The notes beneath the pieces are model-generated. The model was given only the letters and a program-made list of their open reading frames with translations, was not told where the DNA came from and did not search any database. DNA of 64,000 bases, taken from positions 186,001-250,000 of the forward strand of contig CM074766.1 of the NCBI GenBank assembly GCA_037355855.1, written 5' to 3'. The DNA comes from Pseudo-nitzschia pungens. Taxonomy: Eukaryota > Bacillariophyta > Bacillariophyceae > Bacillariales > Bacillariaceae. Shown piece by piece: positions 34,633 to 44,840 of this stretch (positions within the stretch are counted from its first letter, which is position 1; each line of letters begins with the position of its first letter). The translations under genes and the position numbers were made by a program.

Positions 34633-36549
34633 ATGATGAGGGCGAAACCAATCGTTCTGCTCCCGGTATTTGTCTTGGCATCGATTGCCTACCACACGGG
34701 ATTGTTGTCGTCCTTGACCGTGGTGGTCGATGCCGTTGCCGATGCGGAATGCGTCGACGACGGAGACTTTCGCTTTCGGTTCAAGAAGCGGAGCCGCTCG
34801 TGCCTCTGGCTGGCCGGAGTAACGAACTCCCACCGCAAATTTCTGATGTGCAACAAGAAAAAGGGGGAACAGAAACAACGGGTCAAGAAACACTGCCAGT
34901 CGGCGTGCAATTTCAACAATTGCGTAAACTACAAAGACAGCGACACCAACTACCAAAATGCCTGCGTCGACGACGCAACCTTTCGGTTCCCGTGGAAAAA
35001 CGGCAAGCGATCCTGCAACTGGCTGTCCATGATTTCCAACAACGGCCGAAGAACGAAATTGTGCAACGACGTTGAGGAATTCTGTCAATCGGCCTGCAAT
35101 TACAACGACTGCCTCAACAAGAACATTCACGAAAGCTCCTCTCCCACTGTGAGACCCACACACTCTCCCACTCTGAGACCCACACACTCTCCGACTCGAA
35201 AACCCAGCGCCGCTCCTACTCGGAATCCCACCTCCGCTCCTACTGGGATTGCCACTTTTTCTCCAACGTGGAACCCCACCTCCACTCCGACAGGCAACTC
35301 CTCCGCTGCCCCCACGCGAAATTACACCGCCTTTCCGACCCCGCAACCCAGCGGTCTTCCAACCCTGCCGAGTGCGGCACCGAGTTCCAGGCCCTCACAC
35401 GAACAAGTGTTTGAAGGCGGCAAAAAGGGAGCCTGCTGGACGCTGCGCGACGAGTGGAGACCGGGAAGCTACGTCGAGAACCTCCCGAAGCTCCGGGCGT
35501 TGGTACCGAGCTGGGTCTACACGTGGAGCCAAATCCCCGCGGACGGCGTTCCGCTCGCGGTGGCCCCCGACGGGAGGGGCATTCGGATTCCGGGCAACGA
35601 TACATATTCGTCGCCGCCCTTTTGGATCGATTTTGTTCCAATGCTGTGGGGTTACTATCCCTCCACCTTTGATCGGTACACGGACGACATTCGGGCCCAG
35701 AATCCCTATGTGGTTCTGGGATTCAACGAACCGGACAGCACGGCCCAGTCCGACATTTCCGTCGACACCGCGATCGAGGGATGGTCGCGGCTGGTCGACA
35801 AGGTGACGGAGGGGCGCAGCGACACGGACAGCGACGACATTCTGCTCGTCAGTCCCTCCCCCGTCAATCCGCTCGGGCAATGGTTCCGGTCCTTCATGGA
35901 CGGAATCCATCAAACCGGAACGCGGGTCGATGCCATTGGCATCCACTGGTACTCGGAACCGAACGAACGGGTCTTTGCCCAGCGACTCCGACAGGTCTAC
36001 GAATTGTACGGTCGACCGTTGCTGGTCACCGAGTTTGCCGTTGCAGATTTTTGGGCCGATTCGATCGAGACGAATCGGTACTCGCCGGAGCGCGTCCTGG
36101 CCTTTTTGCAAAAAGTCCTGCCGTGGATGGAGGAACAGGACTGGATCTTGGGATACTCATGGTTTTCCTTTGACCAACGGAATCCGGTGGGGACGAGTTC
36201 CGCGCTTTTTGTTTCGAACGTAACGAACGTCAGCGTTGGTGGAGCGCGAACCAACGGCCCACCGGTGCTCACGCCGCTGGGGGAGTATTACGCGGCCTTT
36301 ACCGGAGGTGGTGGTGGCGGCATCGACATTGAAGACGACGACGATGAAACGACATCCCCGTCCCCGCCACTCGAAGACCCATTAGTGGGCATTGGCGGCA
36401 GCAGCGGCTTTCAGCACATTGATCGGGGCGATTGGTGGCTCATCCAGCCGCAAAAACGATCCTCGACACGGGCATCGACATGGGCATCGACGTCGACGGC
36501 CTGGGACGCCAGGAGCATGGAGAATCAGATACCGGTCCGATTCCGATAG
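34633..36549 (+). CDS. secreted GH128-type glycoside hydrolase with two Cys-rich modules
   Basis: 638 residues, no intron. A signal peptide (about 1-38) is followed by two Cys-rich modules of about 55-60 residues. Each starts C-V-D-D-x-x-F-R-F and ends C-Q-S-A-C-N-x-N/D-C. This is a ShKT-like pattern common in diatom secreted proteins. A Pro/Thr/Ser linker (about 168-255) of P-T-x-x-P-T units follows, then a catalytic domain of the 'glycosyl hydrolase catalytic core' family (GH128). The predicted acid/base is Glu366 in G-F-N-E-P-D-S and the predicted nucleophile is Glu467 in V-T-E-F. GH128 members cut beta-1,3-glucans; action on cell-wall glucan, callose or chrysolaminarin is inference. The D/E-rich and Thr/Trp-rich tail shows no domain. 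Two Met codons (34633 and 34636) could start. Confidence 0.85.
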   Translation: MMRAKPIVLLPVFVLASIAYHTGLLSSLTVVVDAVADAECVDDGDFRFRFKKRSRSCLWLAGVTNSHRKFLMCNKKKGEQKQRVKKHCQSACNFNNCVNYKDSDTNYQNACVDDATFRFPWKNGKRSCNWLSMISNNGRRTKLCNDVEEFCQSACNYNDCLNKNIHESSSPTVRPTHSPTLRPTHSPTRKPSAAPTRNPTSAPTGIATFSPTWNPTSTPTGNSSAAPTRNYTAFPTPQPSGLPTLPSAAPSSRPSHEQVFEGGKKGACWTLRDEWRPGSYVENLPKLRALVPSWVYTWSQIPADGVPLAVAPDGRGIRIPGNDTYSSPPFWIDFVPMLWGYYPSTFDRYTDDIRAQNPYVVLGFNEPDSTAQSDISVDTAIEGWSRLVDKVTEGRSDTDSDDILLVSPSPVNPLGQWFRSFMDGIHQTGTRVDAIGIHWYSEPNERVFAQRLRQVYELYGRPLLVTEFAVADFWADSIETNRYSPERVLAFLQKVLPWMEEQDWILGYSWFSFDQRNPVGTSSALFVSNVTNVSVGGARTNGPPVLTPLGEYYAAFTGGGGGGIDIEDDDDETTSPSPPLEDPLVGIGGSSGFQHIDRGDWWLIQPQKRSSTRASTWASTSTAWDARSMENQIPVRFR

Positions 36550-37893
36550 ATATACATTCGTTCGTATCAATCATAATCCTTACATCATTTTAAATAGACG
36601 CACGACACAATAGATCTACAAGTTATCGCTTTGATTTGTCCCTCGGCTGTTTTTTTTTCTGTGTTCCAAAAAGACAATAGCGTCATTATTTGCTACACTA
36701 ACTCACTAACTTGAAAACGTCAACCAAACTAATTCAATGGTTTCCTTTATCCAATGTTAATGTTGTAGTTTATCAATGTCGAAAGCGAAAGCAAAACTCG
36801 GCAGCGGCATCGCTTCTTCCCCAGACGCACTTCTCGTCTCAACTCCTCCAATGAATCACGAAAATAGGCGATCCACAAGTCATCGCTTTCGTTTTTCACT
36901 AGAGTATTCTGTGTTCCAAAAATTAATATCTCGTTCTTCCTACAAAATTTTGAAAGCATCCACAAGAACCAATTTGGTGGCATTGGTCAGTCGATTTTTG
37001 TTGTCCATCGGTATCCAAAGCACAAGGGCCGATCGGCAATGGCATCACCTGTCCCTCAGACGGACGATCTTCGTGTCATAATATCTTTGATGTGGGACGG
37101 AATCCGACGGGAGGTAGCAGAGCTGCGAGGAGTGCCATGATATGCCCGTCGAATCAAGGAGGTTCACTCACTCAATCCACGGTTACGATCCACCCTGATT
37201 CATTCGCAACATATTGGTCCTTTGTTTGAGCCTCGTAGAACGTGGGAATCATCGTTGTCCAAACGATCAGGCCGGTTCGATCTTTGTTTCGCCCTTGTCG
37301 TATAGATTCAAGATGCATCCGTATCTAAAATCACCCTAACATCATTATCCATAGACGCTAGACACACATATCCATAAGTTTTCGCTTCAGTTTATCACTA
37401 CTCTTACTGTGGACTATTCTGTATTTTTATTAAAAATGGCATGCTTACTACGTGTACGTGTACACGCAATTTGAAAAAAATTACCGAACCAATTCGATGG
37501 CATCGGTAATCCAATATTAATGTTGATGTTGTAGTCTATCGGTGTCGAAAGCGCAAGCACCACTCGGCGGCGGCATCGCTTGTTCCCTAGATTATTTTCG
37601 TACCAAGACATCTCCGATGCAGCACAGAATGAGGCGAAAGATAGCTGGGCTGCGTAGACTACCATGGCATGTCCGTCGAACCAGTACGGGCTCCCGAACT
37701 CACTCCGTGGTTGCGACCTTCCCGATTGATTCGCACCTCCTTGGAAAAGATCCGTGAATAAACGATCAATGAGAAATGGGTACCACCCTGACGCAAATGA
37801 GCGCAGGTCATACATTGATGGCTCGGTTCTGTCATTGTTTCCCCTTTCCTTTTCTTTTCGTTTGGTTTCGTTTGGTTTGATCCCCTGCGTTAT
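36550..37893. other. convergent intergenic region occupied by a degenerate repeat array
   Basis: Holds three diverged copies of one sequence unit (separate entry) and no intact gene. Confidence 0.65.
36580..37750. repeat. three diverged copies of a roughly 0.3-0.4 kb unit
   Basis: Copy A spans about 36580-36860, copy B about 36865-37210 and copy C about 37340-37750. Shared words in the same order include ATCATT-ATAGACG, CAAGTTATCGCTTT, CTGTGTTCCAAAA, TTGAAAA...AACCAATT, CCAATRTTAATGTTG, GTCGAAAGCGMAAGCA and GGCRGCGGCATCGCTT. Copies B and C also share CATGATATGCCCGTCGAA-like sequence with similar flanks. In copies A and C the minus strand keeps K-R-C-R-x-R-V-x-L-x-L-S-T and Y-N-I-N-I-G; in all copies the plus strand keeps S-K-A-x...G-x-G-I. 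Identity is low, so the duplications are old. Whether the unit was once a coding exon or a mobile element cannot be told. Confidence 0.65.
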
Positions 37894-39255
37894 TCAAGTC
37901 GGGTCTCCGGGCTGGATGGTTTCCAGATAAGCAAAGTAATCGGTCTCCCACCCTTCTGCAAAGGGATCGACAACGTCCCCTCGCTCGGGACCGAAAAAGA
38001 AAACGCCTTCCAGTCCGGGCGACGTCCAGGGCGGCCCCTCGTAAAACCGTTCTTCGGGCACCACCGGAATCGAGTTAGCGTCCAGAAAGGAAAGGGTCTC
38101 GTCCAGGGCGTCCGAAACCCCGGGGGTGAACGCGACCCAGTCCTTGACGATCTGCCACCAAGTGTAACAGGATCGCTCCCAGGTCGAATGTTCGCTCGCG
38201 GGGCTGTACGCGGTGGTCCTCGCAGTCCGGTACCATTCTAGCACCCGCTGGCCATTCCCGGCCAGCAGGTCGACTGTTGCGCAGCCGTCCCACCGCAGGT
38301 ACGATTCGACCTTTAGCGATTGCAGAACAGGCAGGCGGTCGCGATTCGCGAATTCGATCGATCGGCAGAGCCTGGCGGATTCGCAGAGGTGCCGTTGTTT
38401 TCGTGTATGATAGTCGTGTCGCTGTGGATCGTCGTCGTCGGAGGAACTCGTTGGTTCTTTGAGTCGGGCATGGTTCCGGAGCTCGATCAGCATCAGGGGC
38501 AGCAAAAAATTGTTTGCGCACCAGTGTTCGTCCCAAGGAATCTTGGTTCGGAGCCTTGTGCGCTCGCCCCGGAAATCCTCGGGATCGAACCGGAATCCAA
38601 TGGTGGTTTCTTTCCCAAAGTGAATGTTGCTGTCTCCAAAGGTCCATTCCAACAACTTATCGTCGTTGACCAAGGAGGATGATTCGTCCCAGCGGTTGAG
38701 GCACGCGTCGATCAGGCTGAGACAAATGCGGTCGTACCCGAGAATTGCCGACAGCAGGAGAAGACTCGGAAGGGACCCGCTCGCGCCAGGGTCGAGTCGA
38801 AACGACGAATAATACTCGACGAGTGCCGCATCGTAGAGGCGCTTCCCCCGGGAGATCGTGTCGGTGGACTTGTAGGCCAGGTCGCAGATGCAGCTCGCCA
38901 GCCGGAGGCGCCGTTCGACTTCGTCGCCCGGGGTGGCCGATGAGCGATCGTCGTTGGTTCGGAGTCGATGGATGGCCTTGCAGTAGTTCTTGTGCAGGGG
39001 AAAATTCGCCTTTTGGCAGTCGCGGGAGCAATAGTGCACCAGTTCGCACCGGGTGCACTTTTGGGCAACGGGATCCTCACCGTTGTACGTTCGGTTGCGG
39101 CGCAGGGTGCAGCGACAATGAAGGCAGTAGTCAAAGACATCGTTGTCGGCATTGTCGTTGCTGTTGCTGTTCTTGCTATTGCTTTTGCTTTGTTCGGCAA
39201 GCAGATCCAAGAAAGATACCATCGTTCTCGTCGCTTCGTTGCCTGGGGTATGCAA
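37894..39255 (-). CDS. MYND-type zinc finger protein
   Basis: 453 residues, single exon. A MYND finger lies near residues 43-92: C-L-H-C, then C-T-R-C, then Y-C-S-R-D-C-Q, then H-x3-Y-C. This has the C-x2-C...C-x2-C...C-x3-C...H-x3-C ligand spacing that binds two zincs. The remaining 360 residues are mostly helical with many Trp and Arg and show no SET or other domain I recognise, so this is not an obvious SMYD methyltransferase. MYND fingers usually bind proline-rich peptides in partner proteins, but the role here is unknown. The Met at 39222 (residue 12) is an alternative start. The C-terminus is acidic and aromatic. Confidence 0.8.
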   Translation of the reverse strand: MHTPGNEATRTMVSFLDLLAEQSKSNSKNSNSNDNADNDVFDYCLHCRCTLRRNRTYNGEDPVAQKCTRCELVHYCSRDCQKANFPLHKNYCKAIHRLRTNDDRSSATPGDEVERRLRLASCICDLAYKSTDTISRGKRLYDAALVEYYSSFRLDPGASGSLPSLLLLSAILGYDRICLSLIDACLNRWDESSSLVNDDKLLEWTFGDSNIHFGKETTIGFRFDPEDFRGERTRLRTKIPWDEHWCANNFLLPLMLIELRNHARLKEPTSSSDDDDPQRHDYHTRKQRHLCESARLCRSIEFANRDRLPVLQSLKVESYLRWDGCATVDLLAGNGQRVLEWYRTARTTAYSPASEHSTWERSCYTWWQIVKDWVAFTPGVSDALDETLSFLDANSIPVVPEERFYEGPPWTSPGLEGVFFFGPERGDVVDPFAEGWETDYFAYLETIQPGDPT

Positions 39256-40406
39256 AAGTGAACGGCGTGTATTATCGTCTTGCTTGCGTCTCTGACGGGG
39301 GAAACGATCGCTTGTTTGCTTGTGAAGACAGAGGGTTCAAAGACGCAACTCCAAAACGTACGGATCTTTTCCTCCCTTCGTCAAGACAACTGGATTTTCC
39401 GATCCGAAGACGCGGCTCCGTGTCCTCGCTCGCTTGGTTTGGTGGGCCTTGTGCTTGCCAGCTCCCCCGAGACAGCTAAAACTGAAAAGCAAATCGCGTT
39501 GACTTCCTGATGATGATGGGGAGAAGCGATTCCTTGATTGTTTCGACACGAGGAGAACTGACCTGCTTGTGAAGAAAGGGCCCGGGGTAACAGCAGAAAA
39601 ATGAAAATGTGTTGGACTCACGACTAACATCACATATCTCATGTCAATCAATCCAAAATCTTTCGCTTTGCCCAAACGAAAGCTCGTGCTCTAGTTAAAT
39701 CGTAACTTACCTTTTAACCCTGAACTCGAAAACTGCTCTTTGCCCCACCTTTTCAGGTAGACAGTAATGAGGTATTCATTCACTAGCTACTCGGGATTCG
39801 TTCAAACAGTCTCATCCGTTTGATGAGAACAGCTCAACTACTATACTATGTTTATTATTCTTATATAGTATGTATGACGAAAAATAGTGACTTGATCAGA
39901 TGTGGGATAGATGTTCTACTATCATACTTATTATACGATCATAAAGTATGTATATAAAAGACGAAGATCACTTTCTACATCATATGTATCGTACCATGTA
40001 TCGTACACTATTATATGGGACGTATGTATGGTACGATGGACAACCTTCACACGAAAACTTGAAGCTGGGCTTCACAAGTTCCTTCGCTTGTGTTCTACAT
40101 CGTCTATTGCTATCGTTGGCTATGAGTGGTCTTATCCCAAGGCCCGGAGCCAATAGATCCTAAAGAATGCTAATATCATTGTTATCACATGTACTAGAAG
40201 TTTTGTATAGTTCGGGAACCGATAATTGCAAAAGACGACGTTAATGCTGGATCCACTTTTTGCTTGTTTTCTATCCTCGACTACTTGGTTCCTTCCCTTC
40301 TTCGTTTCATACCTCACTCGATTCCCCGGATTTTCACTAATGGTCAATGGAGGAATGAATTAATCAATGAATCGTCGACTCACTATTTACCACTTTGTTT
40401 CGAGCC
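39256..40406. other. intergenic region, no supported gene
   Basis: Upstream (promoter) side of the MYND gene. Short open frames on both strands lack domains. A TATA/GTAC-rich stretch lies at about 39840-40030. Confidence 0.6.
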
Positions 40407-42460
40407 ATGCCCTCACCGAGTAATAGTAATCCGTGCCCGGTCCCTTCGCTGGTCGAAAACTCAACGGTCACGAGAACCCCGATCGATCACGCAATCTTCG
40501 CCGTCGCTGCCGCATTGCTAGCGATCACCGTAGCCCTCATGTTCTATCCCGGGCCAGGAAGTACAGGCTCCGCGGAACGAAGAAGAGGCAGAACTTCTCG
40601 AACCCCCCGCCGTCCGCAACCCCGTCTCCCGACGGAGGGTGCTCAGCCTTTGTGACGCCATTGCTGTGGCCGCTGGGAACCGCTTGGGAATCGTTCAGGA
40701 TGGGATTCGGTCGGCGCCTTGTGGTGTGGATCTCCACTGTCATGCACGTAACGCATCTCCGATTCATTCGGCGAGTCTTAAGGGAAGAACCACGCTGCGC
40801 TTCGTTGCCGAACCTGCGGCGGTTTCCTCTGTTGTTCGTTACGCAAGACCTCAGCACCCAAGCGGTTGCCCTGTGATGATCGCGGACAGTCCCAAAACGG
40901 TTTTGGGGATGAGTCAGGATAAGGGCTTTCGGCGATTCAACGCGAGGGTCCACAGCGGGCCAAGATAAATTCACTCCACGAGCGCGTTCTGCGGCGTGCG
41001 GGCTTGAACGTCCCGATCTGCAAGGCGCAGGATTTGTTTCGCAAACAAATTCGCAAGCTGTCGCCATTGTTCACCGGATTGGCTTCCACAGGCGAAGCCA
41101 GTACGGAACTGTGTCATAGCGTCCGCACGACCGTCAATTGTTCTGCCCTCGAAGCCGCGAGCACTTTGTCCGTCTTTTAGAAACCTTTGATGGGTCTTTA
41201 CTGAAAGGTTTGCCGGGATACTGACCGGTAGCTGCACCCGAGGCCTTTCAGGCTCTGAAAGGTTTCGTAGCCATCTTTTCACCATCGTCGTCGAGCTTCG
41301 TTACGTTCGAATACCGGGTTTTGCAGAGGAAAATTCCTCCCGTCGCTAGGTCCGACCGAGGACCACATTGGCAATGACAACTTGATGTGGGCTTGCCATG
41401 CCTTCACCGAATTCGCTCAGTCTTCGTTTTGGATCTTTTACGACACGATTCCCGAAAAGGATGCGCTTTCGGCAATCCAAGACGAAGTGGGTGCTATGCT
41501 GCGAAGAGGGCTCCAGGAAAGGACGGTGGCAAAGAGGACTTAAGCCGAGAGATGTAAAATGCGCGAGAGCTTGGTTCACCCAGGAAGAATTGGACCAAAC
41601 GGTGGGGCTGAATTCCGCATTCAATGAGTCGCTTCGACTTGCATCAACGGGCACATTGCTCCGATAAGTTGTCCGCAACGCAGAAATCGATTTGAGATTA
41701 GAGATGAACAAGAAACAATCCGATTCGATAATGTCTTTCTTTGAGAAGGACTCTTCCGTTGCGTTGTTTTCCACTCTGTCGGCTCCTGAACCCACCCGTT
41801 TGGCAAAGCGACTGAAAATATCAATAGGACAGCTTTCTTCCAAACGAGAAAGGGACGAATTTAGTAGTTTGAGTGGGGATGTCAGTCACAATAGATTTCG
41901 CTATTTTGGTGGCGTTGTCCGTTATTGTCCGGGAAGAATTCGCCGCAAATATTGCCAAAGCATTCGTCACCAATCTTATTTCCAACTACGGGATCGGGAT
42001 TGTGACGAGGGACAGCAAGCAGTGCCTGACGCAAGCCGCGGAATACGATCCGACTTGGGACGACTTTTACGTCCTTCATCCCAAAGCTGGCGCGCACGTT
42101 CGATTCTCAAACAGAGAAGACTTCACAAGTAGATTTAGAGAGAAGCAAGAGATCAGCAGTGATGGGATTCGGTGGCGGTGTCCATCATTCTCCGGGACGA
42201 AAGTCGCTGTGAACATTTCCGGAGCGTTTGTCGCCAATTTTGTTCCTAACTACGGGATGGAGATTCTGACGGGGGACAAGAAGCAGCATCAGACGCAGGC
42301 TGTGGAATATGATCCGGCCGCGATAAGTTTGCTATTCTTATATAAAAATGATGCGCTATTCATCTGCAACCGGCGAGTGTATGGGCACCGGAGTCCAATC
42401 ATTGTGGTCTTTGACTACCCGATGCTCTCATTCCTCAGAAAATTCTTTGTGCAACAGTAA
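40407..42460 (+). pseudogene. decayed cytochrome P450 (CYP7/8-like) with duplicated C-terminal heme region
   Basis: Pieces of one P450 lie in order but in different frames with stops between. ATG 40407 starts a membrane anchor (about 40476-40550). Helical segments follow at about 40970-41180 and 41185-41340, the second with an internal TGA. An I-helix region lies at about 41349-41550 with the W-A-x-H-A-F...F-W-I-F-Y pattern. The K-helix E-S-L-R motif lies at about 41620-41640. A meander-like V-A-L-F follows at about 41757. The heme loop F-G-G-V-V-R-Y-C-P-G-R, with its Cys ligand, lies near 41901-41935, then the sense passes to the +2 frame as K-A-F-V...S-N-Y-G. A second copy of this end (about 42165-42370) reads F-G-G-G-V-H-H-S-P-G-R, with Ser in place of Cys. 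No single frame covers the gene, so no active enzyme is expected. Confidence 0.65.
41890..42370 (+). repeat. partial tandem duplication of the P450 heme-binding end
   Basis: Copy 1 (about 41890-42117) and copy 2 (about 42165-42370) share AACTACGGGAT, GCAAGCAGTGC/GAAGCAGCATC, ACGCA-GC and GGAATA-GATCCG in the same order. Both translate to a similar A-F-V-x-N...N-Y-G...Q-A-x-E-Y-D-P run in the same frame. Confidence 0.75.
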
Positions 42461-43279
42461 CAATGCAAATTAGATTTCGAGTTCAATTCCATAATTGCAT
42501 TTTATTTTGTTAGTAGCGTCTTCCGACGCTGTACGTGTACTAAAAAAGAACCGATTCACAATTTGGGTGAGTCAGTACTTCTTGTTGCTGTTCAGTCTTG
42601 GCAAATACTAGATTGAGCCGGTCTACTGGGTGTCGAATGCGAGCTGAGCGTCATGGAACAGGAGTGGACTCAGTCATTGGAGCAGCTAGAGATGGCAATG
42701 AACTCGTTGCTCCCTCTTAGATAGGAGGAGCTCCCTCTGGGGCCGAAGTGTCTCCCTCTGGAGCCGAGGACACTTCCCCCGGAGAAGTGGGCCTTTTTTG
42801 GAGTCTCACTCGAGTTCACCCTTCAAATTGAACAGCAGTTCCTTCTTTGACGAGAGATATCGGATCCTTCTGATATTGCGGGCATCGAAGGCAATTAGCT
42901 GTATCAAACAAGATTTTTTCTCGCTGCTTCTGTTGGTTGAAGGACCTTTGCTCTTTGTTCCCTTCTCGACGTTAAAGATAGACATTCCCTTCGTGCGGAA
43001 CGATCATGCAATGGAACAATGATCAAACAAATATCGGGCCCCAAACTTACTCGAGAGCGGGCGAGAGGAACGTCAGCCTGACCGTTGAAAACTAGCTACC
43101 AAAATTTGTTTCGATTAGGATTTTAGGGTGGTTAGAGCTGTTGCGCTGTGCGGAATGCGAGTGGATTGTGACGCTATTGCGTAGCCAGTCACAATGTGTG
43201 CTGTGTGCTGCTGTTATAATTAATTTTGACGACCGACACGAACCTGTCGTCGTCGCCCTTTCGATTTTTTTGTTCGTGT
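42461..43279. other. intergenic region, no supported gene
   Basis: Spacer between the P450 remnant and the 3' end of the second ZIP gene. A short hairpin AGCGTC-TTCC-GACGCT lies near 42515. Two copies of CTCCCTCTGG-GCCGA lie at about 42731-42772. Confidence 0.55.
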
Positions 43280-44840
43280 TTACATCCCGAGCGTCATCGT
43301 GTATTGAGTAATAGCAAATATCGACACGATTCCACTCATCAGCGCAAAGAATTTCTTCCACTTGTGCTCGGAGTCTTCCCATTCCTCCGGGATCACCTCG
43401 GTGGCACCCACATACACAAAGGTTCCGGCCACCACCGCCAGCATAATGGCATCGACGATGGGTGCCGCGAATTCGTTGACGGCCATGCCGAGGGCCACAC
43501 CGATGGGGCCCATCGCGCTAAAGACCGACAAGAAGGTGATGATTTGTCGCTTGGGCATGCCGGATTTCAAAAATGCGACTAGGAGGGCGATCGATTCGGC
43601 GGGCTGTATCGTTTGCGTTGGAAGCATGAGTTCGCGTCGGTGCATGGTCGTTTCGCGTTGGTTTCCACAAGTGTCCGATTGCAACCCGACAGTTCGTTGT
43701 CGTGTTCATTGCAATCAGAAGGATGAGAAGTAGACAAAAACAACAAGATAATGGCAAGTTCCACGTGAACAAAGAACTGGTCGAAACATTTTGCGCACAG
43801 CGAGGGAGAGAGAGAGAGAGAGAGAGATCGAGACGAAGTCACGCCAAAGAACGACGTACCTGGTGCAGGGCTATCGAGATAGTCAAAATCGCGGAGTCGC
43901 TGAAACTGTCCGAGAGTCCGAGCGCCATCATCTCCAGGATGCTGTGAACCCCCAGGGCCGCCAGGAGAATCATGGCCGACCGTCCGGTGTTCTTGGTTGC
44001 TGTCGGTTCACCACCCGGCACACTCTTTGCCACCGCGCTCCCGTTTTCCTTGGCGTCGTCCTGGCCCTGTTCCATTTCGTGCATGATTTCGTGGGCATCA
44101 AAGGCGACCTTTTCGACAAAGAAAATCAGCAAGTACCCGCTCAGCACCAGCATGTACGGGGTCGCCTCGTTGTAGGCTCCGACCGCGGACGACGCGTACT
44201 CGTGGACGCACTCGGGAATCATGTGTCCAAAGGCCAGAGACAGAAAGATTCCGCCTGAAAACGCATTGGCCAAACTCAGTGCCAGCTTGTTCTCCCCAAA
44301 GGACTTGCTGCGGAGGGGAACCAGCCAGCACACCACGTTGATGGTCGTCAAAAAGGCCTGCATGATGATCTTCCATCCATAGAGGGGAATATTCATGGGC
44401 GTGCTCGTGGCAATGGCGGAAGTAGCGGCCTTGGCAGCCTCCGCGGCAACGTGCCCCCCACGGGAAACGTCCAGGACGCATTCCTCCATTGCCGCCCGGG
44501 GATGCTTTCGCGTGCACTTTTGGAATTCGGCGCAGCAGCTGTTGTTGTCCGGGGTGGTGGAAGCTCTTCCGAGAATCGGGGGGAGGGAGGAGGAAGACGG
44601 ACACGACGACGAGGAAGCTTCGGTGCAAGAGTCTTGCGCAGCTGCATGGGCGGCGGAGGCGCTGCTGCCCGCTGTGCTTCCACCAAATGCCTCTACCGAT
44701 CGGACCGCCTTGGTGAGGGTAACGCTCTCAGTGAACAGAACAAATAGCAGGAGCATCATTCCCTTTCCTTTTAGGGGGGTGATTACGCGGCGGCGCTGGG
44801 AGCCCGTGCTCCTGGATGCGGGTGAAGATGTCAACCACAT
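43280..44840 (-). CDS. ZIP family metal transporter, second copy (two exons)
   Basis: Two exons. Exon 1 is 44840-43860 and exon 2 is 43603-43280. The intron (43604-43859, 256 bp) has CAG/GTACGT and TACAG/CCC borders and contains a GA repeat. The open frame extends up to 45074; I choose the Met at 44840, and the Met pair ending at 44759, just before a signal peptide, is the alternative. After a Cys/Ser-rich lumenal region come eight helices. Helix IV has G-V-H-S-I-L-E-M-M-A-L-G. Helix V, built across the splice junction, gives A-L-H-Q/P-A-E-S-I with F-L-K-S-G. These are the ZIP metal-binding residues. The sequence is clearly different from the ZIP at 21228 and nearer to the SLC39A1-3 style. 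It imports Zn or a similar ion to the cytosol; substrate and membrane unknown. Confidence 0.88.

Noticed and set aside
43839..43860. Continuation of the second ZIP frame past 43860
   Set aside because: The ZIP helix V signature is only complete when spliced from 43860 to 43603 at clear GT-AG borders.
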